From: Rhodoblastus sphagnicola
GTDB lineage: Bacteria > Pseudomonadota > Alphaproteobacteria > Rhizobiales > Beijerinckiaceae
Reading direction: 5' to 3'
DNA: 64,000 nucleotides
Assembly: GCF_002937075.1 (NCBI RefSeq)
Contig: NZ_NHSJ01000087.1
Span: forward strand, 1-64,000
Part shown: positions 16,254 through 26,220 of the stretch, piece after piece
Numbering within the stretch: position 1 is the stretch's first letter
How the letters are laid out: each line of letters begins with the position of its first letter
Program-made: the position numbers and the translations under genes
Notes under the pieces: model-generated
What the model saw: only the letters and a program-made list of their open reading frames with translations
The model's database searches: none
What the model was told of the DNA's origin: nothing

Positions 16254-16496
16254 TTAATGGTGGATGTGGCGGCGATGCTGACGATGGTGACGATGATGAG
16301 GGCCTGATCCACGGGAAATACTTGGCCCCGCCACGTAGCCAATCGTGCCTCCTGCGACTGCCCCGACGGGTCCGCCGACAAGCGCGCCGGCTCCTGCTCC
16401 CATCAACCCATCATTCAGCCGCTCGCCGGCCGTCGCGGGGACTCCAGTCAGCGCGACGCACGAAAGAAGAACGGCGATAAAACGAATATTACTCAT
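16254..16496 (-). CDS. Glycine-zipper envelope protein with His-rich C-terminus
   Basis: The product has 80 residues from ATG 16496 (MSNIRF). A signal peptide (residues 5-22) precedes a glycine zipper, GLMGAGAGALVGGPVGAVAG and following GGTIGYVAG, a motif of outer-membrane-associated proteins. The last 15 residues contain eight or more His with Arg and end RRHIHH, which could bind metal. A good terminator follows. Its role is unknown; small glycine-zipper proteins are often envelope-stress associated. Confidence 0.7.
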   Translation of the reverse strand: MSNIRFIAVLLSCVALTGVPATAGERLNDGLMGAGAGALVGGPVGAVAGGTIGYVAGPSISRGSGPHHRHHRQHRRHIHH

Positions 16497-17196
16497 TGAC
16501 ATATCCCATATTTGGCGCCGTCTCTCTAAGCCAATAAGTGGCTGAATCAAGCAACTTACGTATGCTTTCGAGCCAGCCAGCCTGCTAAAGTGGAAACATT
16601 ATTCGACTTAAGGCGACGTTGGTATTCATCACTGAAAATCGGCCGGCTCAGATTTACTCGGCGCAACTCTTGTTTTACTTTATTTTTCTACGCCGCACAA
16701 CCGAAAATGCGTTGAACAACACTGAGGGTCGTTCAGGGGTCACGCGTGTGAGTGCTTCTCGCTGCTGGAACGTCCGTTGAGTTAGGCGACTCCCGCCGGC
16801 GGGAGCTTCATGCCGCAGGACCGCAACGAACCGCATCGCGACCTTCGCGCAAGTCACCACGAGGGACTCCAACGGCAACGAGACGACGACTGGACGGCTT
16901 CGAGCCGTCGCGCCGGCGCGTTCAAGTGTCGTGGGTGGACAGGCCTCGGCGCGATGGGTCGAAGCTGGCCCGTCCCAATACTGAGCCGCGCGGGATTACG
17001 GCTGAAACTCTTGCGGGCGGCCGTGGCGCGCCCTGAAGTCGGGTGTCTTGGAATGGAAAGCAGCCCCCTTCGGCGATCCTGGCCGGGTCCAAATCCGAGG
17101 TCCGGCCCTTTTCGGCCCCCTCGATGCGCCACGATATACCTGACGTTAAACCGTGGGCGCCAGATTGGCGCCATTGCGTTGACTTGAGATCGAGCC
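16497..17196. other. 700-bp stretch without a convincing gene
   Basis: Several overlapping open frames exist on both strands, but they are Arg-rich, lack ribosome-binding sites and show no family motifs. The left part (about 16500-16700) is AT-richer and probably contains the promoter of the glycine-zipper gene. The remainder reads like decayed or non-coding DNA. An unannotated small RNA cannot be excluded. Confidence 0.4.
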
Positions 17197-18363
17197 ATGA
17201 AGGAAGATCCTTACAAGCTTCGGGCCATCGGCTTGCTGATCGCGGCCGGCTTCGTCGGCGGGCTGTTCGTGCAGTACAAGGCGCCTGGCGCTTTCGCTTT
17301 CGCCAACCACAAGCCGGAAAAGAAAAAGGGCGTGGGCGGCGGCAACGAGGTCATTCTACAGGATGACGGGTCCGAGGAGGCCGCGCCCAAGGGCGCCGCC
17401 CTCAACGCGCCGCCCCCTTCCGCCGCCGCCGAGATGAAACGGCGCGAGGAGATGGCGAAAAAGGCCGAGGAGGCGGAAAAGCAGAAGGCGCCGCCGCCCG
17501 AGGAGGTCACGCCTCAGATTCTCGGACGGTTCGCGGCGATCTCGACCATTGTCGACAATACTCTGGAAATCACCCGACCCGATGGCGAAAAGCGCTACCT
17601 TTATTTCGCGCCGCGCGGGGTCGTCGGCGAGTTCGGCGGCGCCAGGATCGACGCGCGGCTGTGGACGCGCGAAGGCGATCAACTGTGTCGCGGCCAGGGC
17701 GACGACAAGCGCGAATGCTTCCATCTCTCCGTTCGCCTGAACGACGACTTGCGCAAGGGTTCGATCAAGACGCTCCAGGATCGCATCCGCGGCATGAGCG
17801 ATGGCGCGCCGATCGGCGCTGTCGAGGGGCTGGCGCAGAACGCGCGATTGCTGCGCGGCAATATCCGCAAACTTCCAGGCTATGTTCCGCTGCTCGAAGG
17901 CAAGCCCGGCTCCGAATGGACCCGCGACCGCAACGCCAGCGGGCGCAGCTTTGTTGGCGCCCTTTTGCTGCGCCAGCGCAAGGACGAGGACCGCGCCGCC
18001 ACCTTCTTCGCCCCCAACGGGCTGTTGTTCGAAGTCTCGCGCGCGACGCGCCAGGCGGTCAACCTCTGGGTTGGCGGCTGGCGCCGACAGGGCGAAATGA
18101 TCTGCCGCGATCTCAGCCCGGAGGAAAGCGCGCGGGCCGGCGGCCGCGCCGAGGAATGCGCCCATGCGCGTCTGGCCGATGGACGCGTCGAATTCGCGGA
18201 AGCCGCGCCGAGCCGGCGCGCCTACCTGCGCGCGCCCTGGGCCGATGAAGACCCGGAGCCGGCGACTCCCGCCGTCGTTGCGCCCGCGAAAGGCGAGGTC
18301 AAACTTGCGCCGCCGCCGCGCGCGCCCGACGCCGAACCGTCCTCGTTCACGGATTTGCGCTGA
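17197..18363 (+). CDS. Membrane-anchored protein of unknown function
   Basis: The product has 388 residues. One N-terminal helix (about 9-26) is followed by a charged Lys/Glu/Ala-rich stretch (about 60-105, coiled-coil-like) and a periplasmic domain. The folded part has two cysteine pairs (LCRGQGDDKRECFH, then MICRDLSPEES and AEECAHARL), which could form disulfides, and ends with a Pro-rich tail. No catalytic motif or known family is recognised. Upstream there is no operon partner; a small membrane protein follows on the other strand. Confidence 0.6.
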   Translation: MKEDPYKLRAIGLLIAAGFVGGLFVQYKAPGAFAFANHKPEKKKGVGGGNEVILQDDGSEEAAPKGAALNAPPPSAAAEMKRREEMAKKAEEAEKQKAPPPEEVTPQILGRFAAISTIVDNTLEITRPDGEKRYLYFAPRGVVGEFGGARIDARLWTREGDQLCRGQGDDKRECFHLSVRLNDDLRKGSIKTLQDRIRGMSDGAPIGAVEGLAQNARLLRGNIRKLPGYVPLLEGKPGSEWTRDRNASGRSFVGALLLRQRKDEDRAATFFAPNGLLFEVSRATRQAVNLWVGGWRRQGEMICRDLSPEESARAGGRAEECAHARLADGRVEFAEAAPSRRAYLRAPWADEDPEPATPAVVAPAKGEVKLAPPPRAPDAEPSSFTDLR

Positions 18364-18408
18364 CACCGTCCCCTCCCTTGGCGCACGACGCCCGGGGGCG
18401 GGTGGCGT

Positions 18409-18603
18409 TCAGAAATGCGACTGGATGAAGCTCATGAAAAATCCGCCGGCGGACAAACCAACCATCAGGAACGCGCCATTGCCGACGATGCCGAGCCCCT
18501 TGTCGCGAAGGACCATGTGGACGGCATAGCCCAAAATAAGCGTCACCCCGAGCAACACGGGCAGCAGGATGGCAAGATCTATCGAATCGCCTGAACTTTC
18601 CAC
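18409..18603 (-). CDS. Small two-helix membrane protein
   Basis: The product has 64 residues from GTG 18603, which is preceded by GGGGAG. Two hydrophobic helices (about 9-31 and 37-60, Gly-rich in the second) form a hairpin. Similar short proteins of unknown function occur in rhizobia. The strong start signal is the main support. It lies just downstream of tRNA-Leu on the same strand. Confidence 0.6.
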   Translation of the reverse strand: MESSGDSIDLAILLPVLLGVTLILGYAVHMVLRDKGLGIVGNGAFLMVGLSAGGFFMSFIQSHF

Positions 18604-18685
18604 GAGACGTCTCCCCGTTTCCGCAGGTGAGAAAACCGCGAAAATCTGAAATCTTCGCTAAACAGCGAGACGGGCGCCCTTTCGA

Positions 18686-18772
18686 TGGTGCGGGCGGCCG
18701 GACTTGAACCGGCATAGCCTTGCGGCTGAGAGATTTTAAGTCTCTTGCGTCTACCGATTTCGCCACGCCCGC
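18686..18772 (-). tRNA. tRNA-Leu (anticodon UAA)
   Basis: On the minus strand the sequence starts GCGGGCGTGGCGAAATCGGT and ends GCCCGCACCA with an encoded CCA. The anticodon loop CTTAAAA gives UAA, reading the rare UUA leucine codon. The T-arm is GGTTCAAGTCC, and the 87-nt length with a long variable arm is right for a class II tRNA. Confidence 0.96.
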
Positions 18773-18934
18773 GCAAAACCGTTTTAGCGCACGACCCGCC
18801 AAAGGCAAATCAGGTTTTGGCAAAACTTCGCGCCTGCCCGGACGCCACCGGGAAACCACATTTTCGTTAAAATTGTCTCAACAACTTGACCGGGGGTCAC
18901 AATTTTGTGAAACCTTGCAGGTCCGGAGAATTTC

Positions 18935-19693
18935 GTGCCCCCACGCATCGCCCTCGTCGTCGGTCTCAAGCAAGAAGCCCGAGCCGCAGCTACCCCCCTG
19001 ACCATCGTGGGCGGCGGTTCAGCCCAACGAATCTACGATTTGCTGAAACGCGCGGGGCCAATCGACGCCGTGATGAGTTTCGGCATCGCCGGCGGCATCG
19101 CCCCCGGCCATACGTCGGGCGATGTGATCCTGGCCGACATGATCATCGCCGACGAGATGTATCGGACGGATGCGCGCTGGCTGCAAACGCTGGCGCGGAA
19201 AATTCCGAACAGCCGCATCGGGGCGCTGGCCGGCGTGGACGAGATGATCGGCTGCCGCCGTCAGAAGGCGCGCTTGCACCGCAAAACCGGCGCGCTGGCG
19301 GTGGACATGGAGTCGCATGGCGCGGCGCGTTACGCGCGCGAGCGCGGCATACCCTTCGTCGCCCTGCGCGCCGTGGCCGATCCCCATCACCGCGTGCTGC
19401 CGCAATCGGCGCTCGTCGGCATGAATCCGGACGGCTCGACCAACGTCCCCGCCGTGTTGCGCAAACTGGCGCGCAGGCCGGGCGACCTGCCCGGCCTGAT
19501 CTTGACGGCGCGCGAGGCCGGCGCCGCCATGCGTTCGCTACTCCGCTGCCGCGGCCTCCTGGGCGAGCTTTTCGGCTTCGACCACGGCGTTCAGCCGCTC
19601 CTCGACCTGCGCGGCAAAGGTGAATTGCGCCGGCCGCTGTTTGTCGAGGGCAATATCGGGCTTCATGGGGCCTTCAGTGTCGACGCCGAATAG
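18935..19693 (+). CDS. hpnG: Hopanoid-associated nucleoside phosphorylase HpnG
   Basis: The product has 252 residues from GTG 18935. It has the phosphorylase/nucleosidase features VGLKQEARAA, SFGIAGGIAPG and the catalytic VDMESHGAARYA motif. HpnG removes adenine from adenosylhopane on the way to ribosylhopane and bacteriohopanetetrol. The last roughly 40-50 codons (from about residue 205) run antisense through the 3' end of hpnH. Family members are usually shorter, so the terminal extension may be a lost stop. Its position next to hpnH and hpnN confirms the assignment. Confidence 0.88.
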   Translation: MPPRIALVVGLKQEARAAATPLTIVGGGSAQRIYDLLKRAGPIDAVMSFGIAGGIAPGHTSGDVILADMIIADEMYRTDARWLQTLARKIPNSRIGALAGVDEMIGCRRQKARLHRKTGALAVDMESHGAARYARERGIPFVALRAVADPHHRVLPQSALVGMNPDGSTNVPAVLRKLARRPGDLPGLILTAREAGAAMRSLLRCRGLLGELFGFDHGVQPLLDLRGKGELRRPLFVEGNIGLHGAFSVDAE

Positions 19694-20689
19694 AGCCGTC
19701 TTGATCGCCGCCCAGGGGTTGCGAATCGCGTGCTTCACGGCGCTCGGCTCGAAGCCGCAATGCACCATGCAGTCGGCGCATTTCTCGTAATTGCCGACGC
19801 CGTAGGAGTCCCAGTCGGTCGTCTCCATCAGCTCCTTGAACGACGAGGCGTAGCCCTCGTTGAGCAGGTAGCAGGGCCGCTGCCAGCCGAAAATGGTGCG
19901 CGCCGGATTGCCCCAGGGCGTGCAGGAATAGTTCTGGTTGCCCGCCAGGAAGTCGAGGAACAGCGACGACTGGAAGAAATCCCACTTCTTGCCGCCATTC
20001 CCCCGCCGGAAGATGGCGCGAAACAGATCCTTGGTCTTGGTGCGGTTGAGGAAGTGCTGCTGGTTGGGGGCGCGCTCGTAGGCGTAGCCCGGCGCGACCG
20101 TGGCGCCGCCGTTGACGCCGAGACCTTTCAGCGTATCCAGGAAATTGGCGACGCGTTCGGGATCGGCGTCGTTGAACAGGGTGCAGTTGACGCTGACCTT
20201 GAAGCCTTTTGCGCGGGCGGCGGCGATGGCTTTTACGGCGCGATCGTAGACCCCGTCCTGGCACACCGACTTGTCGTGCATCTCGCGGTCGCCGTCGAGG
20301 TGGACCGACCAGTTGAAGGCCGAACTCGGCTCGAATTCGTCGAGCTTCTTCTCAAGCAGCAGCGCGTTGGTGCAGACCGTGACGAATTTCTTGCGGTCCA
20401 GCGCGCCCTTGACGATTCGGGCGAGATCCTTGTGCAGCAGCGGTTCGCCGCCGGCGATCACCACCACGGGGGCGCCGCATTCGTCGATCGCCTCCATGCA
20501 ATCTTCAAAGGGAAGGCGCTGGTTCAGGATCTTGTCGGGATAATCGATCTTGCCGCAGCCGGAGCAGGCGAGATTGCAACGAAACAGCGGCTCCAGCATG
20601 AGCACAAGCGGGTAACGCTTGCGGCCGAGCAGATGCTGCTTGACGATATAGGCGCCTATGCGCGCGCCTTCGAACACCGGTATTCCCAT
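19538..20689 (-). CDS. hpnH: Hopanoid radical SAM protein HpnH (adenosylhopane synthase)
   Basis: The product has 383 residues. The radical SAM motif is Cys38, Cys42, Cys45 (FRCNLACSGC), followed by VVIAGGEPLL. The C-terminal part has a further cysteine group (CADCMVHCGFEPSA). HpnH adds the 5'-deoxyadenosyl group of SAM to diploptene to form adenosylhopane, the first step of C35 hopanoid side-chain synthesis. It converges on and overlaps hpnG by 156 bp, and diverges from hpnN with 232 bp between. Confidence 0.93.
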   Translation of the reverse strand: MGIPVFEGARIGAYIVKQHLLGRKRYPLVLMLEPLFRCNLACSGCGKIDYPDKILNQRLPFEDCMEAIDECGAPVVVIAGGEPLLHKDLARIVKGALDRKKFVTVCTNALLLEKKLDEFEPSSAFNWSVHLDGDREMHDKSVCQDGVYDRAVKAIAAARAKGFKVSVNCTLFNDADPERVANFLDTLKGLGVNGGATVAPGYAYERAPNQQHFLNRTKTKDLFRAIFRRGNGGKKWDFFQSSLFLDFLAGNQNYSCTPWGNPARTIFGWQRPCYLLNEGYASSFKELMETTDWDSYGVGNYEKCADCMVHCGFEPSAVKHAIRNPWAAIKTALFGVDTEGPMKPDIALDKQRPAQFTFAAQVEERLNAVVEAEKLAQEAAAAE

Positions 20690-20921
20690 ACTTCTCTCCG
20701 GTTTCTCCGGCGTCCATCACGATCGACACGGGAGGTTGGGTGCGCAGCGGTCTTGCGGCCCACGCTGCTCTGGCCATTCGGCCCAAGCCATAGTCCGGCG
20801 CCGTATTCGCCGCAAGCAAAAACCAGCCCAGCTTGGCCTCGAACAGGGTAAGCCCCGCAAGGCGGTTTCTTTTCTTGAGAAAATAACGCAGTTTGCGCGC
20901 ACTTCAACGGAACGCCCACTC

Positions 20922-23579
20922 ATGCCTTCCCCTGTTCTTCATCGCGCCGGCGAGGAAATCGCCCTTGTCGCCCGGCTGGTTTCGCTCTGCGCCCGGCGCA
21001 AATGGCTCACTTTGGCGCTGTCGCTGGCGCTGACGGCCTTCGCCGCCTGGTACGCCGTCGGCCATTTCGCCATGTCCACCGATCTCAACACGCTGATCGC
21101 CCAGGATCTGCCGTGGCGCCAGCGCGAGATCGCGCTGAGCAAGTCGTTTCCGCAGCGCCAGGACATGCTGCTGGCGGTGCTGGACGCGCCAAGCCCCGAA
21201 CACGCCAATGCGGCGGCGCGCAAGCTCCAGGCCGCGTTGCAGACGCAAAGCGAGCATTTCAAGGACGTCCGCTCGCTGGAAACCTCGGATTTTTTCGCGC
21301 GCGAGGGGCTGCTTTATCTGCCGAAGCCCGACGTTTCCGCGCGCATGGGGCAATTGATCGACGCCCAGCCATTTTTGGGCGCGCTGGCGCGCGATCCCAG
21401 TCTGCGCGGCTTCGCCGGGACCATTGGCCTGATGGGCGGCGCGCAGGGCCAGCCGGCAGAGGGCCAAAACTCAAAGGGACAAGACTCAAAGGGCCAGCCG
21501 CCGAAGGGTCCGCCCGCCGCCGAAACGCAGGCGATGGCCAAGTCGCTTGGCGCCGTCGCGGAGGCGCTCGACGCCGCCAGCGCCGGCAAAGCCGCGAATT
21601 TTTCGTGGTCGGCGCTGTTTTCGGGCGCGCCCCCCAGCGTCGCCGACAAACGGCGCTTTCTCCAGATCAGCCCCAAGCTCGACTATTCCGCGCTGGAGCC
21701 CGGCGCGAGCGCCAGCGACGCGGTGCGCGCGACGGCCCAAAAGCTCGGCCTGACGCCGGAACTGGGCTATCGTGTTCGGCTCACCGGCGATGTCGCCATG
21801 CAGGACGAGGAATTTGGCACGCTGGCCGACGGCGCGGCGCTGAACAATTCCCTGATGGTGGCCGCCGTGCTGCTGATCCTGTGGCGGGCCTTGCGCTGGG
21901 GCAGATTGATCCTTGCGGTAATGGCGAACATGATCATGGGCCTCGCCCTGACCGCCGCCGCCGGTCTGGCCATGGTGGGCGTGCTCAATCCGATTTCCGT
22001 GGCCTTCGCCGTGCTGTTCGTCGGCATTGGCGTCGATTTCGGCATCCAGTTCACGGTGCGCTACCGCGAGGAGCGGTTTCAGCACGACGCGCTCGATACC
22101 GCGCTGAACCGGGCCGGCGCCGGCGCCAGCCTGCCTTTGGCTCTCGCCGCGGCGGCGACGGCTGCGGGGTTTTTCTCCTTCATTCCGACCGCCTATCGCG
22201 GCGTGTCCGAACTCGGCCTGATCGCCGGCGTCGGCATGATCCTGGCGTTTGGCTCCACCCTCACCCTGCTGCCGGCGCTGCTGGCGATTCTGAAACCGCC
22301 GCCGGAAACGGCGCCGGTCGGCTACGCCTTTCTGGCGCCGATCGACCGGTTCCAGACCGGCCACAGGAAACTGATCGTTTTCGCCGCGCTCGGCCTTGCG
22401 CTGTTGGGCGCGCCGCTGCTGACGAAAGTGAGCTTCGACATCAATCCGCTCAACCTGCGCAGCGCCAAGGTCGAGTCGGTCGCCACCATGCTCGAACTGA
22501 CCAGCGACCCGCGCAATGCGCCCAATTCCATCGAGATTTTGACCGGAAGCCTGACGGAAGCCGACGCCCTGGCGCAAAAACTGCGCGCTCTGCCGGAAGT
22601 CGATAGCGTGACCACGCTCACGAGCTTTGTGCCGGAAGACCAGAAGGCGAAGCTCGCCGAGATCGCCGACGCCCGCGACCTGCTTGGCTCAACTTTGTCG
22701 GTCAAGCCCCTGCCCGCCCCCACCGACGCGGAAGATGTCGCCGTTTTACGCGCGAGCGCGCAGGCTTTGGCGCGCGCGAAAGGTTTGGAGGCGATGGCGG
22801 CGGCGTTCCAGCGCCTTGCCGACGCGCCGGCCGCGTCGCGCGAACTGGCGCGGCGCCATGTCATCGCGCCGGTGGAGTCGCTGCTCGGCGATGTGCGCAA
22901 ATCCCTGGCCGCCGCGCCGGTCGTTCTGGCGGATTTGCCGCCGGAACTTGCGCGCGACTGGGTGTCAGCCAACGGAAAGGCGCGGCTGGAGCTGTTTCCG
23001 CGCGGCGACCGCAACGATTTCGCGAACTTGCGCAAGTTCTCCAACGTCGTGCGCAAAATTGCGCCGGAGGCGGCGGGGGCGGCGGTGTCCATTCTGGAAT
23101 CCGGCGACACCGTGATCAAGGCTTTCGCGCAGGCCGGGGCGCTGGCGCTGGTCTCCATCACGCTGCTGCTTTGGCTGGCGCTGCGCCGCATCGGCGATGT
23201 GGCGCTGACGCTGGCGCCGCTGCTGCTCGCCGGGGTCTATACGATGGAGATTTGCGTCCTCATCGGTCTAAAACTGAATTTCGCCAATATCATCGCCTTG
23301 CCGCTGCTGCTGGGACTCGGCGTCGCCTTCAAGATTTACTATGTGATGGCGTGGCGGGCCGGCACGGCGCATCTGTTGCAGACCAGCCTGACGCGGGCGA
23401 TCTTCTTCTCGGCCATGACCACGGCGACGGCGTTCGGCAGCCTCTATCTGTCCAATCATCCGGGCACGTCGAGCATGGGCGAGCTTCTGGCCTTGTCGCT
23501 CGCCACCACCTTGTGCGCGGCGGTGTTCTTCCAGCCGGCGCTGATGGGGCCGCCACGTCCACAGAGTGAGTCTGAATGA
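20922..23579 (+). CDS. hpnN: Hopanoid transporter HpnN (RND superfamily)
   Basis: The product has 885 residues from ATG 20922; the in-frame extension upstream is antisense to hpnH and has no homology. It is an RND/MMPL-type protein: TM1 at about 30-50, a large periplasmic loop, a five-helix block (FVGIGVDFGIQFTVRY marks it), a second loop and a final helix block (about 720-870). HpnN moves hopanoids from the inner to the outer membrane. The first loop includes a Gly/Gln/Lys repeat (EGQNSKGQDSKGQPPKG), possibly lineage-specific. mogA follows with an ATGA overlap. Confidence 0.9.
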   Translation: MPSPVLHRAGEEIALVARLVSLCARRKWLTLALSLALTAFAAWYAVGHFAMSTDLNTLIAQDLPWRQREIALSKSFPQRQDMLLAVLDAPSPEHANAAARKLQAALQTQSEHFKDVRSLETSDFFAREGLLYLPKPDVSARMGQLIDAQPFLGALARDPSLRGFAGTIGLMGGAQGQPAEGQNSKGQDSKGQPPKGPPAAETQAMAKSLGAVAEALDAASAGKAANFSWSALFSGAPPSVADKRRFLQISPKLDYSALEPGASASDAVRATAQKLGLTPELGYRVRLTGDVAMQDEEFGTLADGAALNNSLMVAAVLLILWRALRWGRLILAVMANMIMGLALTAAAGLAMVGVLNPISVAFAVLFVGIGVDFGIQFTVRYREERFQHDALDTALNRAGAGASLPLALAAAATAAGFFSFIPTAYRGVSELGLIAGVGMILAFGSTLTLLPALLAILKPPPETAPVGYAFLAPIDRFQTGHRKLIVFAALGLALLGAPLLTKVSFDINPLNLRSAKVESVATMLELTSDPRNAPNSIEILTGSLTEADALAQKLRALPEVDSVTTLTSFVPEDQKAKLAEIADARDLLGSTLSVKPLPAPTDAEDVAVLRASAQALARAKGLEAMAAAFQRLADAPAASRELARRHVIAPVESLLGDVRKSLAAAPVVLADLPPELARDWVSANGKARLELFPRGDRNDFANLRKFSNVVRKIAPEAAGAAVSILESGDTVIKAFAQAGALALVSITLLLWLALRRIGDVALTLAPLLLAGVYTMEICVLIGLKLNFANIIALPLLLGLGVAFKIYYVMAWRAGTAHLLQTSLTRAIFFSAMTTATAFGSLYLSNHPGTSSMGELLALSLATTLCAAVFFQPALMGPPRPQSESE

Positions 23580-24112
23580 CCGGAAATCCCGCGAAAATCG
23601 GCGTCCTCACCATTTCCGACCGCGCCAGCGCCGGGATTTATGAGGACATTTCCGGCCCGGCCATCCGCGATTGGCTGGCGCGGGCTCTGTCTGTTTCGTT
23701 TGAACTGGACATGCGCGTGATCCCCGACGGGTTTGAGCGCGTGCGCGACGAGATCATCGACATGGCCGATGTTTCCGGCTGCTGCCTCGTGCTCACCACC
23801 GGCGGCACCGGGCCGGCGCCGCGCGACCTCACGCCGGAGGCGACACTGGCGGCGTGTCACCGGGAGATGCCGGGCTTTGGCGAGTTGATGCGGATGAAGA
23901 GTCTGGAGCAGACCCCCACCGCCATTCTGTCGCGCCAGACCGCCGCCCATCGCGGGGCGTGCCTGGTGGTGAACCTGCCGGGCAGCCCGCGCTCGATCGA
24001 CCTGTGCCTGTCCGCCGTGTTTCCGGCCATTCCCTATTGCGTGGAACTGATCGGCGGGTCCTGGCTCGACACCCATGCCGAGGTGGTGACGACGGTGCGG
24101 CCGAAGAAATAG
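23576..24112 (+). CDS. mogA: Molybdopterin adenylyltransferase
   Basis: The product has 178 residues. The MogA/MoaB fold is marked by GVLTISDRASAGIYEDISGP, the TTGGTGPAPRDLTPEA nucleotide/molybdopterin loop and NLPGSPRSIDLCL. MogA adenylylates molybdopterin so that molybdenum can be inserted. Its ATG overlaps the hpnN stop (ATGA), so it is probably translated with hpnN, although there is no evident functional link. Confidence 0.9.
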   Translation: MTGNPAKIGVLTISDRASAGIYEDISGPAIRDWLARALSVSFELDMRVIPDGFERVRDEIIDMADVSGCCLVLTTGGTGPAPRDLTPEATLAACHREMPGFGELMRMKSLEQTPTAILSRQTAAHRGACLVVNLPGSPRSIDLCLSAVFPAIPYCVELIGGSWLDTHAEVVTTVRPKK

Positions 24113-24440
24113 CGGGCGGAGCGCGCCGCAAAGGGCGGTTGCGATGGCCCTGGGTCGAGACGCCGCCGATAGCTCGCCGCGATGATAATTCGCTGGTTCG
24201 CGTTGAGCCGCGCGCGCGATCAACGGCGGAGATCGGCGGAAAGTCGCCCTTTGCGCCCTTGAGATTGGGCGCGGCGTTTGCGCATCGCGTCGCCTAATAT
24301 ATTTGCCGGCCATCAACATATTTATTACGCACGTCATGTATAAATATCTAACAATAATAGATTTCATGGTGCGTTAACGAGTAGGAACCATATTGAACCA
24401 AGATACGTTTCATTCCGATGCCGGCTAATGGAAACAGAAC
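24113..24440. other. Intergenic region upstream of a chemoreceptor gene
   Basis: This 328-bp stretch has no gene. Its right half (about 24290-24420) is AT-rich (TAATATATTTGCC, TATAAATATC, ATATTGAACC) and probably carries the promoter of the chemoreceptor gene starting at 24441. No operator could be identified. Confidence 0.45.
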
Positions 24441-26132
24441 ATGCATTTCATCGACTGGACGATAAGCAAAAAAGTGCTGAGCCAGCTTTTCGTGTTCGGC
24501 CTTGTCGCGCTACTCGGCCTCGGCTTTGCGATGACGCGGCTGAGCGCCACGGACGCCGCCTACCGCCAACTCATCGAAGGAGAGGCCTCCGGAACCATTC
24601 ATCTGGCGCGCGCCAGTCGTCTCGCCCAGGCGTCGGTATCGGCGATTCATGAGAATATCACGGCGGGGACCGAAGCGGAGAACAGCGCGGCGTCCGGGAA
24701 GAGACTCAAAGCCGCGCGCGACTATGACGAGGAAATCGCCCGAGCCCGCCTCCTCCTGCCGGATCGCGCTGCGGAGATCGACGCCATCTCCCGGAATTTT
24801 CATGCCGCTCTCGATAGCGCCTGCCTCGCCACGACCAAATTGGCGAATTCATTCGCTCAGGCCGAGCTTGCGACGGCGGCGGCGACCATGCGCCGGGACT
24901 GCGAGCCTGAACTGACCAAGGTTATCGCTTCCCAGATCAGCCTGAATGACTCCGTTCTCGCCGCCATGAACAAGGATACCAACGATCTCGGCAAAGCCAC
25001 CGGCGGCGCCATCCTGTGGACGTCCATTGCTCTGTTCTCGGGCTTGCTGATCGCCTTGGGCGGGGCGATTCTTTTGGTGAGAACCTTCGTCACCGCGCCG
25101 CTTAAAGCCCTCGATGACGCCATGATCGCCGTGAGCCGGGGTGATTATAATTCAAGGATCGAGGGGGAGCGTCAGGACGAAATCGGATCGATGGCCCGCA
25201 CGCTGGTGGTTCTCAGCACCGGGTTGCGGGACGGAGAGCGGATTCGCGGGGAGCAGGCGGCCCGCGTCGAAACCTCGCGCATCCGGTTGGAAAAGCGCGA
25301 GCGGCTGTCCGGTGATTTTGTCACAAACATGCAGCAGCTTGCCGGCGGCTTCTCGCGATCCTCGACGGAAGTGGCCGATTCGGCGCGCAGTCTCGCCGGG
25401 ACGGCGGAAGAAACCTCGCGTCAGGCGCAAACCGTCTCAACCTCCGCGACGGACGCCGCCAACAATGTGCAAACCGTCGCGTCCGCTTCGGAACAACTGG
25501 CCGCATCGGTGCGCGAAATCACCCTTCAGGCCAATCGCTCGGCGCAAATTTCCGAAACCGCCTTCCGGGAAGCCGAAGCCTCCAACGCACGCATCAACGC
25601 CCTCGCCACAAACGCCTCGGCCATCGGCGATGTCGTCAACCTGATCAAAGGCATCGCCAATCAGACCAACCTCCTCGCGCTCAACGCGACGATTGAAGCC
25701 GCGCGCGCCGGCGAGGCGGGCCGGGGTTTCGCCGTCGTCGCCTCCGAGGTCAAGCAACTGGCGTTGGAGACGGCCAGGGCGACCGACGAAATCGCCCACA
25801 AGGTCGAGGAAATCCAGCAGGCCACGAGTTCGACCGTCACGTCGATCAGCGAAATCGTCAAGACGATCTCGCTCGTCAAGGAAGGCGCCATATCCATTGC
25901 GGCGTCCGTCGAACAGCAAGGCGAGGCGATCGCCGAGGTCGCCCGCAACTGCCAGCAAGCCGCGACCGGCACTCAGGATGTCACGCAAAATATCGCTCAA
26001 GTCGGCGAAGCCGCGAATATGACGGGTTCGGCTTCGACGCAACTCATGTCCTTGTCGGACGGATTGTCCACGCAAGCCACCAACCTCACGCAGACGGTTT
26101 CGGCCTTCGTCCGCGATCTCGCCGCCGCGTAG
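24441..26132 (+). CDS. Methyl-accepting chemotaxis protein, transmembrane
   Basis: The product has 563 residues. TM1 is at about 13-33, and a four-helix-type periplasmic sensor (34-188) is followed by TM2 at about 190-212. A HAMP domain (213-265, [15 protein letters not shown]) and a cytoplasmic signalling helix bundle follow. The hairpin tip includes [20 protein letters not shown] and [13 protein letters not shown], the CheA/CheW contact region. There is no C-terminal CheR-binding pentapeptide. The ligand is unknown. Downstream lies a degenerate intergenic repeat. Confidence 0.92.
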   Translation: MHFIDWTISKKVLSQLFVFGLVALLGLGFAMTRLSATDAAYRQLIEGEASGTIHLARASRLAQASVSAIHENITAGTEAENSAASGKRLKAARDYDEEIARARLLLPDRAAEIDAISRNFHAALDSACLATTKLANSFAQAELATAAATMRRDCEPELTKVIASQISLNDSVLAAMNKDTNDLGKATGGAILWTSIALFSGLLIALGGAILLVRTFVTAPLKALDDAMIAVSRGDYNSRIEGERQDEIGSMARTLVVLSTGLRDGERIRGEQAARVETSRIRLEKRERLSGDFVTNMQQLAGGFSRSSTEVADSARSLAGTAEETSRQAQTVSTSATDAANNVQTVASASEQLAASVREITLQANRSAQISETAFREAEASNARINALATNASAIGDVVNLIKGIANQTNLLALNATIEAARAGEAGRGFAVVASEVKQLALETARATDEIAHKVEEIQQATSSTVTSISEIVKTISLVKEGAISIAASVEQQGEAIAEVARNCQQAATGTQDVTQNIAQVGEAANMTGSASTQLMSLSDGLSTQATNLTQTVSAFVRDLAAA

Positions 26133-26165
26133 CTGTCCCTGTCGCTCAAGGCGCGGTTTGCGTCC

Positions 26166-26220
26166 CCTCATCCGGCTCGCGCTCTCAGCGCGAGCCGCCT
26201 TCTTCCGCAACGAGAGAAGG
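26166..26220. repeat. Degenerate copy of an intergenic palindromic repeat
   Basis: CTCATCCGGC is followed by a GCTCGCGCTC/AGCGCGAGC hairpin and then CCTTCTTCCGC and GAGAGAAGG. The order matches the cleaner copy at 59781-59833 (CTCATCCGGC, GGCC hairpin, CCTTCTCCCGCAAGGGGAGAAGG in outline). It lies behind the chemoreceptor gene and may act as a transcription end. Confidence 0.55.

Noticed and set aside
16752-17198. Open frames on both strands in the 700-bp gap
   Set aside because: They are Arg-rich, mutually overlapping, without start signals or motifs.
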